Position numbers and translations under genes: made by a program. The notes beneath the pieces were generated by a model. That model was not told where the DNA came from, did no database searches, and was given only the letters and a program-made list of their open reading frames with translations. Shown here piece by piece: positions 6,071-9,491 of a DNA stretch of 9,491 nt. The stretch is from Candidatus Bathyarchaeota archaeon (lineage in GTDB: Archaea > Thermoproteota > CALKCG01 > B24 > JAGTQN01), in assembly GCA_018396395.1 (NCBI GenBank), contig JAGTQN010000064.1, positions 1 through 9,491 on the forward strand. Reading direction: 5' to 3'. Every line of letters starts with the position of its first letter. Position 1 is the first letter of the stretch.

Positions 6071-6157
6071 CGTATGCCCGAGAGAAAAAGAAAGAAGCTA
6101 CATTCGCATAACCAGCCTTTTCTTATTTCCCTTTGTCATGGCAAAGAATTTCAAGTA

Positions 6158-6167
6158 AGGTTTAAGT
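6158..6167 (+). promoter_or_regulatory. TATA-like box for the LysY/ArgC-type gene
   Basis: AGGTTTAAGT is centred about 40 bases before the ATG at 6203. A start of transcription near 6188 would leave a leader of about 15 bases that contains the GGTGA Shine-Dalgarno sequence at 6195-6199. Confidence 0.5.
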
Positions 6168-6202
6168 TCTGTCTTCCTCCTAATCTGAGGGGATGGTGAA
6201 GA

Positions 6203-7309
6203 ATGGCCCATCTTATAGAGGCGGGCATCATAGGCGCCACTGGCTATACAGGACTGAGCCTTTTAGAAGTCCTTGTACGCCACCCTAATATCGAGCTGAA
6301 ATTCGCCACGACAAGGAGGGGAGATTTAGCTGGGGAATACATCTACCGTGAGCACCCTAATCTTTTGGGTCTCACAGAACTTCAGTTCAGCCTCTTCGAC
6401 CTTGGAAATGAGAGCTTAAAGGATGCTAACGATAGGGTTCTAAGGCTTATTGGGGATTCGGATGTCGTCTTCCTGGCAGTTCCCTCTGGAGCCTCAGCAA
6501 ATATCGTGAAGGAAATCAGGAGACTAGGAACAAGGATCATCGATACCAGCGCAGATTTTAGGCTTAAGGATCCCGATGCGTATAGACGTTTCTATGAAAG
6601 GGAACATCCATGCCCTGAACTCCTTAAGGAATTCGTGTATGGGCTTCCAGAGCTCCATAGGGAGGATATACGAAAGGCAAAGTATGTAGCCTGCCCAGGT
6701 TGTAACTCGACGGCCATGATCCTTGCAGGCTATCCTCTTACTAAGATCCAAGGCCTTGGAAACTTTCGGATCGTTTACGATGTGATGACGGGATCGAGTG
6801 AGGCGGGGGCTGAACTTTCAAGGTCTTCCCATCATGCCGAGCGGACTGGCGTTGTGAGGCCCTATTCCCTAAAGGAGCATAGGCATTTGGCCGAAGTGAG
6901 GCAGGAACTTGGAATGGAGCCCTCTAGGGTTTGCGCAACGATGTTCGCCGTGGGGATGGTTAGGGGAGTCGAATGCATAGGCCATGTTTTTCCGGACCAA
7001 CCCATCGGGGAGAAGGAGCTTTGGAGGGCCTTTCGATCCGCATATGGTGAGGAGCCCTTCATCCGTATAAGGGCGAGAAAGGTTCCAGGACCTGGAAGCC
7101 TTCCTGACCCTAAGTTCGTTCGAGGGAGCAACTACTGCGATGTAGGATTTTTCGTTGACGAGGTTTGTGGGCGCATATGTGTCCTTTCGGCTTTGGACAA
7201 TCTCCTGAAGGGAGATGTGGGGAACGCCGTTCAGTCCATGAACCTTATGTTCGGACTAGATGAGGGCACGAGGTTAAGGGACCTCGTTCCAAGCTATCTT
7301 TATGAATAA
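6203..7309 (+). CDS. lysY: LysW-aminoadipyl/glutamyl phosphate reductase (LysY/ArgC family)
   Basis: The 368-residue enzyme belongs to the ArgC/LysY family, which reduces an acyl phosphate to the semialdehyde with NADPH, the third step of acetyl- or LysW-carried arginine and lysine synthesis. Visible parts: the Rossmann loop GATGYTG (11-17), SADFRL, VYGLPELHRE, the catalytic cysteine C167 in ACPGCNST and the conserved EHRH with H226 and H228, then SNYCDVGF near the C-terminus. ArgC usually has GCYPT at the cysteine; an N after it and the PDPKFVRGSNYCD stretch favour the LysY branch, and in Thermoproteota this enzyme often serves both pathways. Length is normal. A good GGTGA lies 3 bases before the ATG. 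It stands alone: no lysW, lysX, lysZ or lysJ is in the window. The family is certain; the choice of LysY over ArgC is likely. Confidence 0.92.
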   Translation: MAHLIEAGIIGATGYTGLSLLEVLVRHPNIELKFATTRRGDLAGEYIYREHPNLLGLTELQFSLFDLGNESLKDANDRVLRLIGDSDVVFLAVPSGASANIVKEIRRLGTRIIDTSADFRLKDPDAYRRFYEREHPCPELLKEFVYGLPELHREDIRKAKYVACPGCNSTAMILAGYPLTKIQGLGNFRIVYDVMTGSSEAGAELSRSSHHAERTGVVRPYSLKEHRHLAEVRQELGMEPSRVCATMFAVGMVRGVECIGHVFPDQPIGEKELWRAFRSAYGEEPFIRIRARKVPGPGSLPDPKFVRGSNYCDVGFFVDEVCGRICVLSALDNLLKGDVGNAVQSMNLMFGLDEGTRLRDLVPSYLYE

Positions 7310-7313
7310 AGGG

Positions 7314-7329
7314 TAAGCCGTAGGGCTTA
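7314..7329 (+). terminator. Hairpin just after the LysY-type gene
   Basis: TAAGCC and GGCTTA pair around a GTAG loop, starting 5 bases after the TAA. No clear T-tract follows, so termination here is uncertain. The 10 bases TTATGGAATA (7327-7336) recur inverted at 7456-7465. Confidence 0.35.
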
Positions 7330-7370
7330 TGGAATAGATTAGATATACTTTGATGAAGACGAATGATTGA

Positions 7371-7383
7371 GAAAAATAAAAGG
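7371..7383 (-). terminator. T-rich terminator of the transporter/kinase operon
   Basis: The minus strand reads CCTTTTATTTTTC about 100 bases past the kinase stop. A T-tract of this kind ends transcription in archaea. It lies in the convergent gap between the kinase and the LysY-type gene. Confidence 0.45.
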
Positions 7384-7482
7384 CTTCTTTAAGTACTATG
7401 CTAAGCCCATGTTTTATTTACAAGCGTAGATTATTCCATTATTATGTTCCTATGGTATTCCATAAAGGGGGCTAATAACCCT

Positions 7483-8361
7483 TCAGAGGTTTACGTTTGT
7501 CGTGTAAGGCTTTTTTAGAATAAGGTTTTTTGGATTCTGAACCCGCTTTGCCGCTCCAATGGCCGTACAGAAGTCGGGCTTCTCGGGAAAAGTAAATGAT
7601 ACTTGGAAAAGGGCCCCTACATTAGATATGCTTCTTACAAGATGGGGACTCTGGGCAAGGCGTCCTACGATGGCGACACTATGCTCCAAACCATAGGCCT
7701 TCGCTGCGAAGATAGCTACGATCCCAATGACTTGACCGACGAGATTGATAATTCCAGCGGCTATATCGCTCTCATTAGCCTCGTCCAGAAGCTTTCCGAA
7801 GTTCGATGCCGTTGCATAGCCTGGAATCCTTCCAACCCCCCCTCCAGCCAAGTCCTCAACTGTCAAGTCGATCTTAGACAAATCGCCTTTTTCCGCTAAG
7901 CGTTCTACTGATGCTATACTCTGGGTTCTGAGAAGGAGCCTTGATAGGCCCTGAAGGGTTCCACCGCCAACCCCTGTACCTCCAACATGGACAATGCGCT
8001 TACCTCCTTCGTAGGCTGCCACAAGGGCTGTTCCCGTGCCTATACTGACAACTAAAGCCTCCCTTCTTCCCGTGAGGGCAAGGCCCCCTATGCCAATGGC
8101 CGTGATTTCATCCACCTTTCGAGCTGGAAGGTCTAGAATCTTATCGGAAATTCTCCTAGCTCCAACCCCTGTGGCCGCTATAAGTTCCACATCCGAGAGG
8201 CTTCGTCCGAGATCGAACAGGAGTTTTCCGAGGGCACCTGAGGCTGCCGCCACGGGCTCTAGGCTTTGAATGGCTGCAAAGCCTACAATCTCATCATTTT
8301 GGAGGGCTACGGCCTTTGTTGTGCTACCTCCGATGTCGATTCCGATGATGAGTCCTTTCAT
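7483..8361 (-). CDS. coaW: Type II pantothenate kinase homologue (ASKHA fold)
   Basis: The 292-residue product has the marks of type II (fumble/CoaW) pantothenate kinases: phosphate-1 loop DIGGSTTKAV (9-18), a D-E at 84-85 where the family has its catalytic glutamate, phosphate-2 SIGTGTALV (106-114), the glycine-rich GGTGVGGGTLQGLS (127-140), and TASNFGK (184-190). These enzymes phosphorylate pantothenate with ATP, the first step of CoA synthesis in eukaryotes and some bacteria. Most archaea instead use pantoate kinase and phosphopantothenate synthetase, so the role here is either pantothenate salvage or another small substrate. The ATG at 8361 follows GGATGA and lies 47 bases after an ECF S-component gene, so the two are probably one operon. 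The family call is strong; the substrate is inferred. Confidence 0.82.
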   Translation of the reverse strand: MKGLIIGIDIGGSTTKAVALQNDEIVGFAAIQSLEPVAAASGALGKLLFDLGRSLSDVELIAATGVGARRISDKILDLPARKVDEITAIGIGGLALTGRREALVVSIGTGTALVAAYEGGKRIVHVGGTGVGGGTLQGLSRLLLRTQSIASVERLAEKGDLSKIDLTVEDLAGGGVGRIPGYATASNFGKLLDEANESDIAAGIINLVGQVIGIVAIFAAKAYGLEHSVAIVGRLAQSPHLVRSISNVGALFQVSFTFPEKPDFCTAIGAAKRVQNPKNLILKKPYTTNVNL

Positions 8362-8408
8362 TTCTTCTCATCCGTTTTTCCACAAGCCTTCCATAAACGA
8401 CGAAGGGC

Positions 8409-9377
8409 TTAATCGATTCCTTTCTTCTCTCGATGAGACAGAAAAAGGCTGACTACCATTCCGAACAACAACATAATCGCGGCTGCGATGAGAATTAGGG
8501 TCTTGATCCAAAAGATATGCTGAGGTTCTGCTACACGGATAAAGAGGAAGTCTCCAAAGGGAGTTAGTATAACAGCGGCGTAAAGAAGGAGTAGACACGC
8601 TGTAATACAGAGGGAAACGTAGGCAAAATCCTTAGGCTTTCCCCATGTAAGTCCAGGATTTCTAAGGGGGCCATGGCTATATTTCGAAACCCGCCTGACC
8701 AATATGGGAACAAGGGGGACTACGAAGGGGAGCATGGTGGAAAACCAGAAGAGGGTAAAGCCAAGGACCGTTGCTATCTTGACATCTTGAGGCCAAGGAG
8801 CCCATATTGGTATTATGAAAGTAAGATAGGCGACGACGCCCGAGGCTGCTATGAGGTTTCCTACAATGAGGGATATAAGGCTTCCTACCTGGAAAGCAAG
8901 CCAAGATTTATACCTTGAGGTAAACCATCCTAACATATAGAAGCCAACGAAGTTACCTGGAACTCCGGCTATCAGGCTCAACAAGGGATCTGTCAAACCG
9001 AAAAGGGATAAGGCATAGTCCCCTATGAAACAGCCTAAGGCTGCACCTGCGCCTCCGATCATGGGCCCGCATACAACTGCGAAGAAGGCTGGGACAACTA
9101 CGCCGGGTCTAAAATGGCCGACTCCCCAGGGAGTAGGAATAGGAGCCGTAACCGCTATTGCAGCGGCATACAGGGCTGCCGAGATCGCTATAAGGGCGAT
9201 GGAAAGGGCACGGCTTCTGGGGGAGACTTGCTTTGAGAATTTCAAAGACTCCGTCTTAAAGGCTCCTGAAGATTGGATAGGTAGCGTAGGTTGTAGTCCT
9301 GGCATAACGCTTGGAAGTCCAATAAGCTTTTCTTCGACTGTATTGATCGAGTCTGATGGAGACCTTTCCGTTGGCAA
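8409..9377 (-). CDS. ECF-type transporter S component (vitamin-binding membrane subunit)
   Basis: The 322-residue membrane protein resembles S components of energy-coupling factor importers, which bind a vitamin or metal and work with a shared T subunit and ATPases. The core (about 55-230) has six hydrophobic helices, with the family-like stretch HFRPGVVVP (89-96), a G-rich GPMIGGAGAALG helix pair and IGD (118-120). Two more helices follow (about 251-272 and 288-314), beyond the usual six. The first 50 residues are polar and not membrane-like. The TTG at 9377 has GGGGGG 5 bases upstream and a TAA directly before it; an ATG at 9305 (residue 25) is an alternative without a Shine-Dalgarno. No ECF A or T genes are in the window. 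The kinase downstream suggests pantothenate or a related compound as cargo, but no cargo-binding residue shows this. Confidence 0.75.
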   Translation of the reverse strand: MPTERSPSDSINTVEEKLIGLPSVMPGLQPTLPIQSSGAFKTESLKFSKQVSPRSRALSIALIAISAALYAAAIAVTAPIPTPWGVGHFRPGVVVPAFFAVVCGPMIGGAGAALGCFIGDYALSLFGLTDPLLSLIAGVPGNFVGFYMLGWFTSRYKSWLAFQVGSLISLIVGNLIAASGVVAYLTFIIPIWAPWPQDVKIATVLGFTLFWFSTMLPFVVPLVPILVRRVSKYSHGPLRNPGLTWGKPKDFAYVSLCITACLLLLYAAVILTPFGDFLFIRVAEPQHIFWIKTLILIAAAIMLLFGMVVSLFLSHREKKGID

Positions 9378-9424
9378 TTATTCCCCCCAATTTATGCCAT
9401 AACACGAACCATCCTTCATTCTAT

Positions 9425-9433
9425 GGATTTAAC
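9425..9433 (-). promoter_or_regulatory. TATA-like box for the transporter/kinase operon
   Basis: The minus strand reads GTTAAATCC about 50 bases before the TTG at 9377. Transcription would begin near 9403 and the leader would hold the G6 Shine-Dalgarno at 9383-9388. A 10-base palindrome TCGAATTCGA (9480-9489) lies further upstream at the window edge. Confidence 0.4.
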
Positions 9434-9491
9434 ATTTTTCATAAAGATCTTTAAGGACATAAAAGAAATCAATGGATTCTCGAATTCGAAG

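Noticed and set aside
6201..6215. ATG at 6194, inside GGATGGTGA, as the LysY start
   Set aside because: It is out of frame with the reductase and overlaps the Shine-Dalgarno sequence.
1..9491. CRISPR arrays, tRNA and rRNA genes
   Set aside because: No regularly spaced repeats and no cloverleaf or rRNA-like sequence was seen in any gap; the gaps are all under about 265 bases.

Overview
The window reads as chromosomal DNA of an archaeon, probably a thermophile of the Thermoproteota/Bathyarchaeia/Korarchaeia kind; I cannot place it more precisely. Reasons: TATA-like boxes about 25 bases before expected transcript starts, GGTGA or G-rich Shine-Dalgarno sequences, TTG and GTG starts, heavy use of AGG/AGA arginine and ATA isoleucine codons, a TnpB of archaeal type, a LysY-type reductase, and an archaeal MgtE-like permease next to PhoU/TrkA_C proteins.

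Layout. (1) 1-545, minus: the N-terminal part of an enolase-superfamily enzyme, cut by the left edge. (2) 606-1892: a decayed TnpB element on the plus strand, flanked by a 33-base imperfect inverted repeat; the tnpB reading frame has two stop codons and one frameshift although its nuclease residues survive. (3) 1963-2007: a hairpin with T-tracts on both strands, which suits a bidirectional terminator. (4) 2027-3166, minus: a D-galactonate-dehydratase-like enolase-superfamily enzyme whose frame is broken by two compensating indels at the catalytic lysine motif. (5) 3321-5964, minus: a likely cation-homeostasis cluster, made of a duplicated MgtE/SLC41-like permease followed by two tandem PhoU+TrkA_C paralogues. 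(6) 6203-7309, plus: a LysY/ArgC-type semialdehyde-forming reductase, divergent from the permease. (7) 7483-9377, minus: an ECF-type S component followed by a type II pantothenate kinase homologue, convergent with the reductase.

How the genes may work together. The two enolase-superfamily genes suggest sugar-acid catabolism, with a mobile element now sitting between them. The permease and its PhoU/TrkA_C partners probably form a regulated divalent-cation transporter. The S component plus the kinase suggests uptake and trapping of a vitamin, most simply pantothenate, which would be unusual because most archaea make CoA through pantoate kinase. The LysY-like enzyme serves lysine and/or arginine synthesis on a LysW carrier, but no lysW, lysX or lysZ is in the window.

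The points most worth checking are the inverted-repeat-bounded TnpB remnant, the doubly frameshifted dehydratase, a 45-base perfect repeat inside two otherwise diverged paralogues, the transporter/kinase pair, and an orphan intrinsic-terminator-like hairpin on the plus strand near 3280.
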